Source: Paenibacillus silagei (GTDB taxonomy: Bacteria > Bacillota > Bacilli > Paenibacillales > Paenibacillaceae). From it: 64,000 nt of DNA. The notes beneath the pieces were generated by a model, which was given only the letters and a program-made list of their open reading frames with translations, was not told the origin of the DNA and did not search any database. A program made the translations under genes and the position numbers. Positions 34,553-41,335 of this stretch are shown one piece after another (within the stretch, counting starts at the first letter, position 1; each line of letters opens with the position of its first letter). Location of the stretch: assembly GCF_017874735.1 (NCBI RefSeq), contig NZ_JAGGLV010000010.1, positions 124,001-188,000 of the forward strand, in the 5' to 3' direction.

Positions 34553-35527
34553 ATGTTATATCTGAATACCACAAACCTGGAGCAGATGAATCTTCCCTGG
34601 GCACTGTGCATGGATACGATACGGAGTACTGTCCAAGTGATGGCAGCGCACGAATTCTCCCAGCCGATTAAACCCTATCTGCTCTTTGATAAAGATCCAA
34701 GCAGCCGGATTATTGCTATGCCCGCTTATGTGGGCGGAGAGATCGGGATGGCAGGCATCAAGTGGATCGCCAGTTTTCCCGGTAACCATGGCAGGCAGCT
34801 TCCCCGTGCCCACTCGGTGACGATACTGAATGATTCCGGCAGCGGGAAGCCGGTGGCTATCATCAACAGTCCGCTTATCTCCGGGATTCGTACAGCTTCA
34901 GTCAGTGGGCTGATGATCCAGGAATACGAGAAGGTACACCCTTTTGCCGGTAAAATCATTGCCGGTATCGTCGGGTTCGGGCCGATCGGTCAGCTCCATC
35001 TGTCGATGCTGAATCAGCTGCTTGGGGACCGGCTGGAGGAGGTTCGGATCTTTGATCCGAATCCGGGTGCTCTGGATCATATCCCGGAAGAGCTTGGGAC
35101 AAGGGTGCGGCCTGTGGATTCCTGGAAGGAAGCCTACGAAGGGACTGATCTGTTCATCACCTGTACAATTTCCAGCTCCGGTTATATTGACCGCAAGCCC
35201 AAAGCACAGAGTCTGCTGCTGAATGTGTCTCTGCGCGATTTCACCCCGGCTATCTTAAGCTATACCTCGGCCATTATTGTCGATGACTGGGACGAAGTGT
35301 GCCGTGCGAATACGGATATTGAACATATGCATCATCAAAGAGGGCTGCGGAAGGAAGATACGGCGTCCATCGTCGAGGTGGTCTGCGGCAACGCGCTGGC
35401 CAAATTCCCGAAGGAGGAAGCGGTCATGTTCAATCCGATGGGCATGGCTGCCTTTGATATTGCCATAGGATCACTATACTATCGTGAAGCGCTGAATCGC
35501 GGGTATGGTAAGGAGTTGGAGGAGTAG
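34553..35527 (+). CDS. sbnB: SbnB-like 2,3-diaminopropionate biosynthesis dehydrogenase
   Basis: 324 residues from ATG 34553, which has GAGGAGG 8 bases upstream; the TTG at 34547 is too close to that site. Ornithine cyclodeaminase/mu-crystallin family: the AHSVTILNDSGSGKPVAIIN segment, GIRTASVSGL, and the NAD-binding loop IVGFGPIGQLHLSML near 143-157. Characterised SbnB oxidatively hydrolyses the SbnA product to L-2,3-diaminopropionate, 2-oxoglutarate and NADH. It is the last gene of the cluster, followed by a strong GC hairpin. Pairing with sbnA at the other end of the operon makes diaminopropionate production likely. Confidence 0.9.
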   Translation: MLYLNTTNLEQMNLPWALCMDTIRSTVQVMAAHEFSQPIKPYLLFDKDPSSRIIAMPAYVGGEIGMAGIKWIASFPGNHGRQLPRAHSVTILNDSGSGKPVAIINSPLISGIRTASVSGLMIQEYEKVHPFAGKIIAGIVGFGPIGQLHLSMLNQLLGDRLEEVRIFDPNPGALDHIPEELGTRVRPVDSWKEAYEGTDLFITCTISSSGYIDRKPKAQSLLLNVSLRDFTPAILSYTSAIIVDDWDEVCRANTDIEHMHHQRGLRKEDTASIVEVVCGNALAKFPKEEAVMFNPMGMAAFDIAIGSLYYREALNRGYGKELEE

Positions 35528-35556
35528 GAGCAGGGGGCAAAATCAGCATATAAAAT

Positions 35557-35597
35557 AGCCGGGCCGGATAAGAGATATCCTCTTGTTCGGCCCGGCT
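35557..35597. terminator. Terminator after the biosynthetic operon
   Basis: AGCCGGGCCG (35557-35566) pairs with CGGCCCGGCT (35588-35597), extended by ATAAGAG / CTCTTGT. The T-rich flank is better on the minus strand, so it probably serves both the operon and the small minus-strand gene at 35619. Confidence 0.75.
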
Positions 35598-35618
35598 GTG
35601 TACTGCCTCATCACAAGG

Positions 35619-35825
35619 CTATGGATTCTTGAGGTGCTTCTTCTCTTCCGGATCTGGTGCAAGGCCGGGAGCTGCTACTTCCGGGTCATTCCCCAGCACG
35701 GCGCCTACGACCTCATCCAGCTTATCTGTTTCCGATTGACCGTCCGCCGGACTGGGTTCACCCTCCGGGATCGGGTGGACGCCTGCGGTGCGTCCGTCAA
35801 GCGGAGCTTTTTTATCATCCTTCAT
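35619..35825 (-). CDS. Small hydrophilic hypothetical protein
   Basis: 68 residues, rich in Asp, Glu, Lys, Pro and Gly, with no hydrophobic segment or known motif; probably disordered. The ATG at 35825 has AGAAGGGAG at good spacing, and a hairpin terminator lies just past its stop, both supporting a real gene. It stands alone between the biosynthetic operon and the MerR gene. Function unknown. Confidence 0.6.
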   Translation of the reverse strand: MKDDKKAPLDGRTAGVHPIPEGEPSPADGQSETDKLDEVVGAVLGNDPEVAAPGLAPDPEEKKHLKNP

Positions 35826-35929
35826 CTGTCAGTCTCCCTTCTAAGTGCAGGTTCTGTCTTAGGATGTGTCTGCGATAACCGTTCTATGTATCGATAACCG
35901 CAGCGGAGGCTGATGAACCATACGGCTGG

Positions 35930-36319
35930 TTAGGATTGGTGGACCACTTCCATACTCTTTTCCAGGGCAGTCTTATAATAGTGGCATTTATGGTCTATGA
36001 CTTCCATCGTTTTTCTTAATTCCTCCATCTGCGCTTCTACGGAAGCCTTCCGCTCCAGGAACATGTCGTATCGGCGCTGCAGGGTGGAATCTCCTTCGGA
36101 GCACCATTCAATGAAATGCTTAATCTCTTTGATGGGCATCCCGGAGGCCTTCAGGCATTCAATGATCCGCAGGGCCTCCATATCGGAGGGCTTGAATACA
36201 CGTTTGCCGCTGGGAGTTCTCTCTATAGAAGGGAGCAGGCCCTCTTTGTCATAATAACGCAGGGTATGCGGGGTCATGTTGAAATGCGCTGCCGCTTCGC
36301 TTATGGAATAGGTCTTCAT
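35930..36319 (-). CDS. MerR family transcriptional regulator (AdhR-like)
   Basis: 129 residues from the second ATG (36319), which is better spaced from AGGAG than the first at 36322. N-terminal MerR helix-turn-helix and wing (SISEAAAHFNMTPHTLRYYD, EGLLPSIERTPSGKRVF), then a coiled-coil dimerisation helix (RYDMFLERKASVEAQMEELR). There is no metal-binding Cys cluster, apart from single Cys residues at C-positions such as ECLKASG and EWCSEG that could react with aldehydes, as proposed for AdhR. It is divergent from an alcohol dehydrogenase gene and shares with it a promoter with the distorted 19-bp spacer that MerR proteins activate. Confidence 0.88.
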   Translation of the reverse strand: MKTYSISEAAAHFNMTPHTLRYYDKEGLLPSIERTPSGKRVFKPSDMEALRIIECLKASGMPIKEIKHFIEWCSEGDSTLQRRYDMFLERKASVEAQMEELRKTMEVIDHKCHYYKTALEKSMEVVHQS

Positions 36320-36349
36320 CATCGTTCTCCTGTCCTGGATATTTCGGGC

Positions 36350-36380
36350 TTGACTTAGAGTTAACTTTAAGGAATATCAT
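36350..36380 (+). promoter_or_regulatory. MerR-type promoter with 19-bp spacer and palindromic operator
   Basis: TTGACT (36350-36355) and TATCAT (36375-36380) are separated by 19 bases, the over-long spacing corrected by MerR-family activators. The spacer contains CTTAGAGTTAACTTTAAG (36354-36371), a near-perfect palindrome with one mismatched pair. It directs transcription to the alcohol dehydrogenase gene at 36437 and can repress the divergent merR gene. Confidence 0.75.
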
Positions 36381-36436
36381 AGGCTTTGTAAAGCTTAAAG
36401 AATGATGTCTACTATTCTATTGAAAAGAGGTTCACT

Positions 36437-37486
36437 ATGATACAAGTTAACGCACGCGCTGCATTCAGCCAGGAAGGCCCGTTCAAGCTAACTACGATCG
36501 AACGCCGGGAGCTGCTGCCGCAGGATGTTCTGATCGAGATTAAATACGCCGGTATTTGCCATTCCGATATTCATACCGTCCGCGGGGAGTGGGGACCGGT
36601 GAAATATCCGCTGGTTCCGGGGCATGAAATTGCAGGTATTGTCAGCCAGATCGGTTCTGGAGTGACGAAATATGCAGTTGGCGACCGTGTCGGGGTAGGC
36701 TGTATGGTCGATTCCTGCGGAGAGTGCAGCAGCTGCCGGCAAGGCGAGGAGCAATATTGCCTGGAGGGGAACACGGGAACCTATGGAGCGACTGACCGCC
36801 ACGGGCACTATACGCAAGGCGGATATTCCACGCATATCGTTGTCACTGAAGACTTCGTGGTGCGGATTCCCGACAGCCTTCCGCTTGACGCTGCTGCACC
36901 GCTGTTGTGTGCCGGAATCACTACTTACTCACCACTGCGCCACTGGGGAGCTGCTCCCGGCAAAAAGGTGGCTGTAGTGGGTCTCGGCGGGCTGGGGCAT
37001 ATGGCAGTAAAAATTGCTCATGCCATGGGGGCTGAGGTTACGGTGTTATCCCAATCCTTGAAGAAGAAGGAAGACGGCCTGCAATTGGGCGCAGATCATT
37101 ATTATGCCACCACTGATCCGGAGACATTTAAGCAGCTGGCCGGTTCCTTCGACCTGATCATTAATACGGTCAGTGCGCAGGTGAATATCAATGCTTTCCT
37201 GTCACTCCTGGCGCTGGACGGGACGTTGGTGAATGTTGGTGCGCCTGCTGATCCTTTGGCTGTTAATGCCTTCTCGCTGATCGGACACCGCCGTTCCTTT
37301 GCCGGTTCGATGATCGGGGGAATCCGCGAGACACAGGAGATGCTTGATTTCTGCGCTGAACATCAGATTGCTTCCGAGATCGAAGTGATTTCGGCTGACC
37401 AGATTGATGAAGCCTGGGAACGTGTGCTGGCCTCGGATGTGCGTTACCGGTTTGTGATTGATATCAGCACGATGGGGAAGGCCTAA
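36437..37486 (+). CDS. Zinc-dependent NAD(P) alcohol dehydrogenase (YahK/AdhA-like)
   Basis: 349 residues. Catalytic zinc ligands: Cys in YAGICHSDIH, His in PLVPGHEIAG and the later Cys in PLLCAGITTYSP. Structural zinc Cys are grouped in DSCGECSSCRQGEEQYC. The Rossmann loop is VVGLGGLGHMAVK. This is the cinnamyl-alcohol/aldehyde reductase branch, which usually reduces aldehydes with NADPH. Controlled by the divergent MerR regulator through a 19-bp spacer promoter, it is likely induced by reactive aldehydes and helps detoxify them. It is a single-gene unit with a terminator at 37529. Confidence 0.92.
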   Translation: MIQVNARAAFSQEGPFKLTTIERRELLPQDVLIEIKYAGICHSDIHTVRGEWGPVKYPLVPGHEIAGIVSQIGSGVTKYAVGDRVGVGCMVDSCGECSSCRQGEEQYCLEGNTGTYGATDRHGHYTQGGYSTHIVVTEDFVVRIPDSLPLDAAAPLLCAGITTYSPLRHWGAAPGKKVAVVGLGGLGHMAVKIAHAMGAEVTVLSQSLKKKEDGLQLGADHYYATTDPETFKQLAGSFDLIINTVSAQVNINAFLSLLALDGTLVNVGAPADPLAVNAFSLIGHRRSFAGSMIGGIRETQEMLDFCAEHQIASEIEVISADQIDEAWERVLASDVRYRFVIDISTMGKA

Positions 37487-37528
37487 GTCTTTAGAGGGAG
37501 CAAGATTCTTAATCTATATTGTTTGAAA

Positions 37529-37571
37529 AACAGCCTGCAGGAATGGAACTACTCCATTCCCGCAGGCTGTT
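37529..37571. terminator. Bidirectional intrinsic terminator
   Basis: AACAGCCTGC (37529-37538) pairs with GCAGGCTGTT (37562-37571), extended inward by GGAATGGA / TCCATTCC. It lies between the convergent alcohol dehydrogenase and GH27 genes. Confidence 0.8.
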
Positions 37572-37592
37572 GGTATTTCTGCCTAGCTTCTC

Positions 37593-38873
37593 CTACGAGA
37601 AGCTATACAACCGCACCCCGTGCGGAGGCACGGTGGTCTGCAGCACGCCGCTGCTAAGCTCAGCAGGCGTCTGGCTCCACAGCTCCGTACCTGCGGCCAC
37701 GCCGCCGAGGCCGATCTCTTCGAGGTTCAGGTCAACCGGCAGCGGACTGTTGCTGGTGTTGAAGACGGCCGCATACCGGGTGCCATCGTCATGAGCAGCG
37801 GTCCAGACGATCAGCTCATCCTTGTAAAGGGCTTCTCTGGCGCCATGGCTCTCGCGCTGCATGCGCAGCACCTCACGGTTGGTGAGCAGCGACAGGGTCC
37901 AGTCGTCATTGTCCCGCAGCTCGCCGCCGAAGATCAGCGGCGAACGGAAAATACTCCACAGCGACATCATCGTCAGCTGCTCGTCCCGGGTGAAGCGGGT
38001 CCAGCGGTCATCCCCGCCGCCGTCAACGGAGCGGACGCCGATGTGGCCGAGCGGCAGCATGTCGCAATCCGGCCAGGAGCCGGCCTGCGGGACGCCCTGC
38101 CAGCTGCGGCAGCGGCTGAACATGTCCAGCAGCAGCTCCCAGCGGTCCCAGAAATCATCCGTGATGCGCCACATGTTGGCGTGTCCGGTGAAATGTTGTG
38201 CATATTCTACCGGAGCAGGGCCGGGGGAGAGACTCAGGACCATGGGGCGGCCGCAGTTCTCGATTGCCCGGGAGATCAGGGTAATCTCCGGCTGATGGGT
38301 ATCGTATAGTCTGGAAGCGGCGATGTCATCCACCTTGACCAGATCGACGCCCCACTGCGCGTACAGTTCAAAGAGTGAATTATAGTAGGCCTGAGCGCCT
38401 TCCTTGGAAGCGTCGACACCGTACATATCAGTATTCCATGGACAGATGGAGTTCGTGTGCGCGATCTCGCGGGCAGTTGCCTCCGTCCCCAGAATCGCGG
38501 TGCCTGCATGGGCGGCTTGACGCGGAATGCCGCGCATAATATGAATACCGAACTTCAGTCCCAGACTGTGGACATAGTCAGCCAGCGGCTTGAAGCCCTG
38601 ACCGCCCGCTGCCGAAGGGAAGCGGTTCTCGGCTGGCATCAGCCGGGAGTATTCATCCATGATTAGAGGGACGAAGGGGCGGTACAGGGAGGACACGGCC
38701 CCAGGCTCATACCACTGGATATCAACGGTGATATAGCTCCAGCCGTAGTCTTTGAGATGCTCGGCCATATACTCCGCATTACCGCGGATTTCCGCTTCGG
38801 TTACGGCTGCGCCGTAGCAGTCCCAGCTATTCCAGCCCAGCGGGGGGACAGGTGCTGCAAGCTTATGATTCAT
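37593..38873 (-). CDS. Glycoside hydrolase family 27 (alpha-galactosidase-like)
   Basis: 426 residues with no signal peptide, so probably cytoplasmic. A TIM barrel with the GH27 start PPLGWNSWDCYG, catalytic nucleophile in DLVKVDDIA and acid/base in RITDDFWDRW. SGPAP-like LSLSPGPAPVEYA replaces the usual S-C-E/W region. A C-terminal beta-sandwich (about 330-426) follows. GH27 enzymes release alpha-galactose or, in some cases, beta-arabinopyranose or alpha-N-acetylgalactosamine. AAGGAG precedes the ATG, and an 8-bp inverted repeat lies just upstream. The next gene on the same strand (38983) is an AraC regulator that may control it. Confidence 0.88.
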   Translation of the reverse strand: MNHKLAAPVPPLGWNSWDCYGAAVTEAEIRGNAEYMAEHLKDYGWSYITVDIQWYEPGAVSSLYRPFVPLIMDEYSRLMPAENRFPSAAGGQGFKPLADYVHSLGLKFGIHIMRGIPRQAAHAGTAILGTEATAREIAHTNSICPWNTDMYGVDASKEGAQAYYNSLFELYAQWGVDLVKVDDIAASRLYDTHQPEITLISRAIENCGRPMVLSLSPGPAPVEYAQHFTGHANMWRITDDFWDRWELLLDMFSRCRSWQGVPQAGSWPDCDMLPLGHIGVRSVDGGGDDRWTRFTRDEQLTMMSLWSIFRSPLIFGGELRDNDDWTLSLLTNREVLRMQRESHGAREALYKDELIVWTAAHDDGTRYAAVFNTSNSPLPVDLNLEEIGLGGVAAGTELWSQTPAELSSGVLQTTVPPHGVRLYSFS

Positions 38874-38891
38874 TGTGTAATCTCCTTATCA

Positions 38892-38920
38892 GATGGATTA
38901 TTGCTCCTCATAAATCCATC
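38892..38920. promoter_or_regulatory. Inverted repeat upstream of the GH27 gene
   Basis: GATGGATT (38892-38899) and AATCCATC (38913-38920) are exact inverted copies 13 bases apart, in the 109-base gap between the AraC and GH27 genes. It may be a regulator site or the terminator of the AraC gene; no T-run follows on the minus strand, which favours an operator. Confidence 0.35.
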
Positions 38921-38982
38921 ATAGTCAAGGAGAAACCCAATATCTATAGTAATGTTGCAAGTGGAATAGCACTATATTGCGC

Positions 38983-39864
38983 TTAATCGAAAAAGAGCTG
39001 GCGGTAGATCAGGCTCTCGCCCCCGCTGCGGAAATCGCCTGGTGTCAGTCCGGTCAGGCTGCGGAAGGCCTTGATAAAGTAGCTTCCGCTGGAATAGCCG
39101 ATCTGCTGTGCAATAGCTTCAATGCTTAAGCTCGTCCCCCGGAGCAGCTCCATCGCCTTCTCCGTTCGGACACGGGTCAGATAAGCGCCGGGTGTCAGGC
39201 CGGTGCTGGCCGAGAAACGGCGGATGAGATGATATTTGGACAGGGAGACATGCTCTGACAATTGGTCGATGCTGATCATCTGCGGGTAATGCTGCTCGAT
39301 GAATGCAGCGGCGCGCTTAATATTCTCTGACCATTTGTCCCTGTCGCGCAGCGTAGCTGTCTGCATCCGGGTCAATTCGGTCATGAATTGATAGACACTG
39401 GATGAGGCGATCAGCGGATCGGAGATTCTGCCCGCTCCGGCATCCATTACAATCATCCGCGCCAGCCGGACAGGGGCACAATCTGCGGGCAGCCGGGGCA
39501 CCTCGCCCGCTTCGCGCAGGAATCTGCGCCAGTGGGGCAGGATCAGGCTTGGGCGCAGCAGGAGGAACAGGAACTCCCAGGGCTCTGCCGCATCCGGCGG
39601 ATAGTAATACCGGTGAGGTCCCGGGATTTCCGCCAGCAGAGCCTGTCCGGCCCGGACCCGGTAGGTCCGGTTCTCTGACTCGAACACGCCCTCACCGGAG
39701 AGCGTGTACTGGAACAGCAGCAGCGGGCCGTCGCTGCGCTCCATCCCGTCCCAGCGGTATGCGGGATCGGAGACGGAATCATAACCGGCTGCGAACAATA
39801 CGCACAGCTGCAGCTCCTTATCTTCGGCAAAGCGAAAGCCATAGGTCCCTCTGGGGATGTCCAT
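38983..39864 (-). CDS. AraC family transcriptional regulator
   Basis: 293 residues. An N-terminal cupin-type sensing domain (YRVRAGQALLAEIPGPHRYYY, then WEFLFLLLRPS) and two C-terminal helix-turn-helix motifs (ISIDQLSEHVSLSKYHLIRRF; SIEAIAQQIGYSSGSYFIKAF). The AAAGGAGG site lies 6 bases before the ATG. It is upstream of, and on the same strand as, the GH27 gene and divergent from the CE2-like esterase, so it probably controls one or both in response to a plant-derived sugar. Confidence 0.9.
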   Translation of the reverse strand: MDIPRGTYGFRFAEDKELQLCVLFAAGYDSVSDPAYRWDGMERSDGPLLLFQYTLSGEGVFESENRTYRVRAGQALLAEIPGPHRYYYPPDAAEPWEFLFLLLRPSLILPHWRRFLREAGEVPRLPADCAPVRLARMIVMDAGAGRISDPLIASSSVYQFMTELTRMQTATLRDRDKWSENIKRAAAFIEQHYPQMISIDQLSEHVSLSKYHLIRRFSASTGLTPGAYLTRVRTEKAMELLRGTSLSIEAIAQQIGYSSGSYFIKAFRSLTGLTPGDFRSGGESLIYRQLFFD

Positions 39865-39972
39865 TGAGATCCTCCTTTTCTCAACAATTACTTAATATCT
39901 TAACATATCATTGAAAATATAAAGCGCCTTTGCTACTGTTACGAATAGAAACGAGAGAAGGAAGGTTATGGA

Positions 39973-41040
39973 ATGTCCCAGATGCAAACGTACCAACCGG
40001 CAGCTAATCATGTCAGACTCATCGGACGGACCCACTGGATGGGAGAGGTGCTGTGGCTGGCTCTTTCCGGGAGCGGGGTGGAATTCTCATTCTACGGCCG
40101 GGCGGCCCGGATCACTCTGCAAGGCGATGATATTGCTGCAACCGGCAACAATCTGGCCCGGATTGGAATCAGTGTTAACGGCCAGCAGGTGATAGACGAT
40201 CAGGTGGATCAGCTACGCAAAACGTATACAGTGTTCGAAAGCGATACCGAGCAAGAGGTTACTGTAAGAATAACGAAGCTGTCTGAAGCAGCCATGTCAA
40301 CGGTTGGCATTGCGGAGATCGCGGTGCAGGCTGAGGAAGGGATTAAGCCGACTCCATCTCCGCAGCATACGATCGAATTCATCGGCGATTCCATTACCTG
40401 CGGGTATGGTGTGGATGATGAAGAAGCGCTGCATACCTTTTCTACGGCTACAGAAAATGTAACGAAGGCTTATGCCTACTTGAGCGCAGAGCAGCTTGGT
40501 GCGGATTACAGTATGGTGTGTTACAGCGGATACGGCATTATTACCGGCTATACAGAAAATGATCAGAAGCTCACCACGCATCTTCTGCCCGATTACTACG
40601 AGAAGGTAGGCAAGTCTGAAGGGAGGTTCGGCGGCAGTCTGCTGCCTCAGGAGATAGCTTGGGATTTCAGCAGATTCACGCCGGAGCTGATCGTTATTAA
40701 TCTGGGGACCAACGACGATTCGTACACGAAGGATGACCCTGCCAAGCAGGCGGATTATGCAGAGAACTATGTCGCTTTTCTACAAATGGTCAGACGGAAT
40801 AATCCCGATTCGACCATTCTGTGTACGCTCGGGATCATGGGAGACAGGCTGTATCCTTTCCTGGAGCAGGCGGTGGACCGCTATGCCCGGGAAACCGGCG
40901 ACAGCAGAATCTCGGTGATGAAATTCGAGGTGCAGCGCGAAGAGGACGGCTACGCCGTTGACTTCCACCCTTCCCGGGTGACCCACCGCAAAGCGGCGGA
41001 TAGACTGGCGTCAGAGATCAGGAAGCTGATGAAGTGGTGA
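39973..41040 (+). CDS. SGNH carbohydrate esterase (CE2-like)
   Basis: 355 residues, no signal peptide. An N-terminal beta-sandwich (about 1-120) with WLALSGSGVEFSFYGRAARI is followed by an SGNH domain: block I IEFIGDSITCGYG with the nucleophile Ser, block III VINLGTNDDSY, and block V DFHPSRVTHRKAA with the His. This two-domain order is the CE2 family of acetyl esterases, which remove acetyl groups from xylan or glucomannan oligosaccharides. Absence of a signal peptide points to action on imported oligosaccharides. It is divergent from the AraC gene at 38983; AAGGAAGG precedes the ATG. Confidence 0.88.
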   Translation: MSQMQTYQPAANHVRLIGRTHWMGEVLWLALSGSGVEFSFYGRAARITLQGDDIAATGNNLARIGISVNGQQVIDDQVDQLRKTYTVFESDTEQEVTVRITKLSEAAMSTVGIAEIAVQAEEGIKPTPSPQHTIEFIGDSITCGYGVDDEEALHTFSTATENVTKAYAYLSAEQLGADYSMVCYSGYGIITGYTENDQKLTTHLLPDYYEKVGKSEGRFGGSLLPQEIAWDFSRFTPELIVINLGTNDDSYTKDDPAKQADYAENYVAFLQMVRRNNPDSTILCTLGIMGDRLYPFLEQAVDRYARETGDSRISVMKFEVQREEDGYAVDFHPSRVTHRKAADRLASEIRKLMKW

Positions 41041-41116
41041 TCTGAGCGGATTAAGGCTGGCGAGTTGGGGAAGCGGGATGGCTGGTGAAGAAATGGAGCG
41101 GGTAGTCCAGTGGTGA

Positions 41117-41299
41117 TTGCACTATGTGCAATAGAAATTCATAAAACACCTCTAAAAATAGTCCCTATTGTATTTAGTACAGTAGAATACTGGAGAGAGG
41201 CCCAATATGGGCAAAATCTCTAAATTCTGCTGTACATAATACAGTAGCAAGGATAGAAGGGTAGTTTTATAGCTCGATCTAATGTACAAAGTACAATAG
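41117..41299. repeat. Array of four related palindromes
   Basis: Four palindromes occur at nearly regular intervals in a 295-base gene-free gap: TTGCACTATGTGCAATAG (41117-41134), the CTATTGTA...TACAGTAG element (41165-41185), the CTGCTGTA...TACAGTAG element (41227-41247) and the CTAATGTAC...GTACAATAG element (41279-41299). Centres are 51, 62 and 52 bp apart. All end in the same orientation with CARTAG. A separate hairpin GCCCA-ATA-TGGGC lies between the second and third (41210-41222). The gap holds no gene. The intervening sequences are unrelated and the repeats degenerate, so this is not a standard CRISPR. Confidence 0.7.
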
Positions 41300-41335
41300 G
41301 CACATACGTCTCAGCACTCCAACTACCGTCCCTCA

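Noticed and set aside
25107..35527. A staphyloferrin B-type siderophore cluster
   Set aside because: SbnA and SbnB are shared, but no IucA/IucC-type siderophore synthetase, decarboxylase or siderophore uptake gene is present and no Fur box is visible upstream.
41117..41299. CRISPR array
   Set aside because: Repeats are degenerate palindromes, spacers vary and no cas gene is present in the window.
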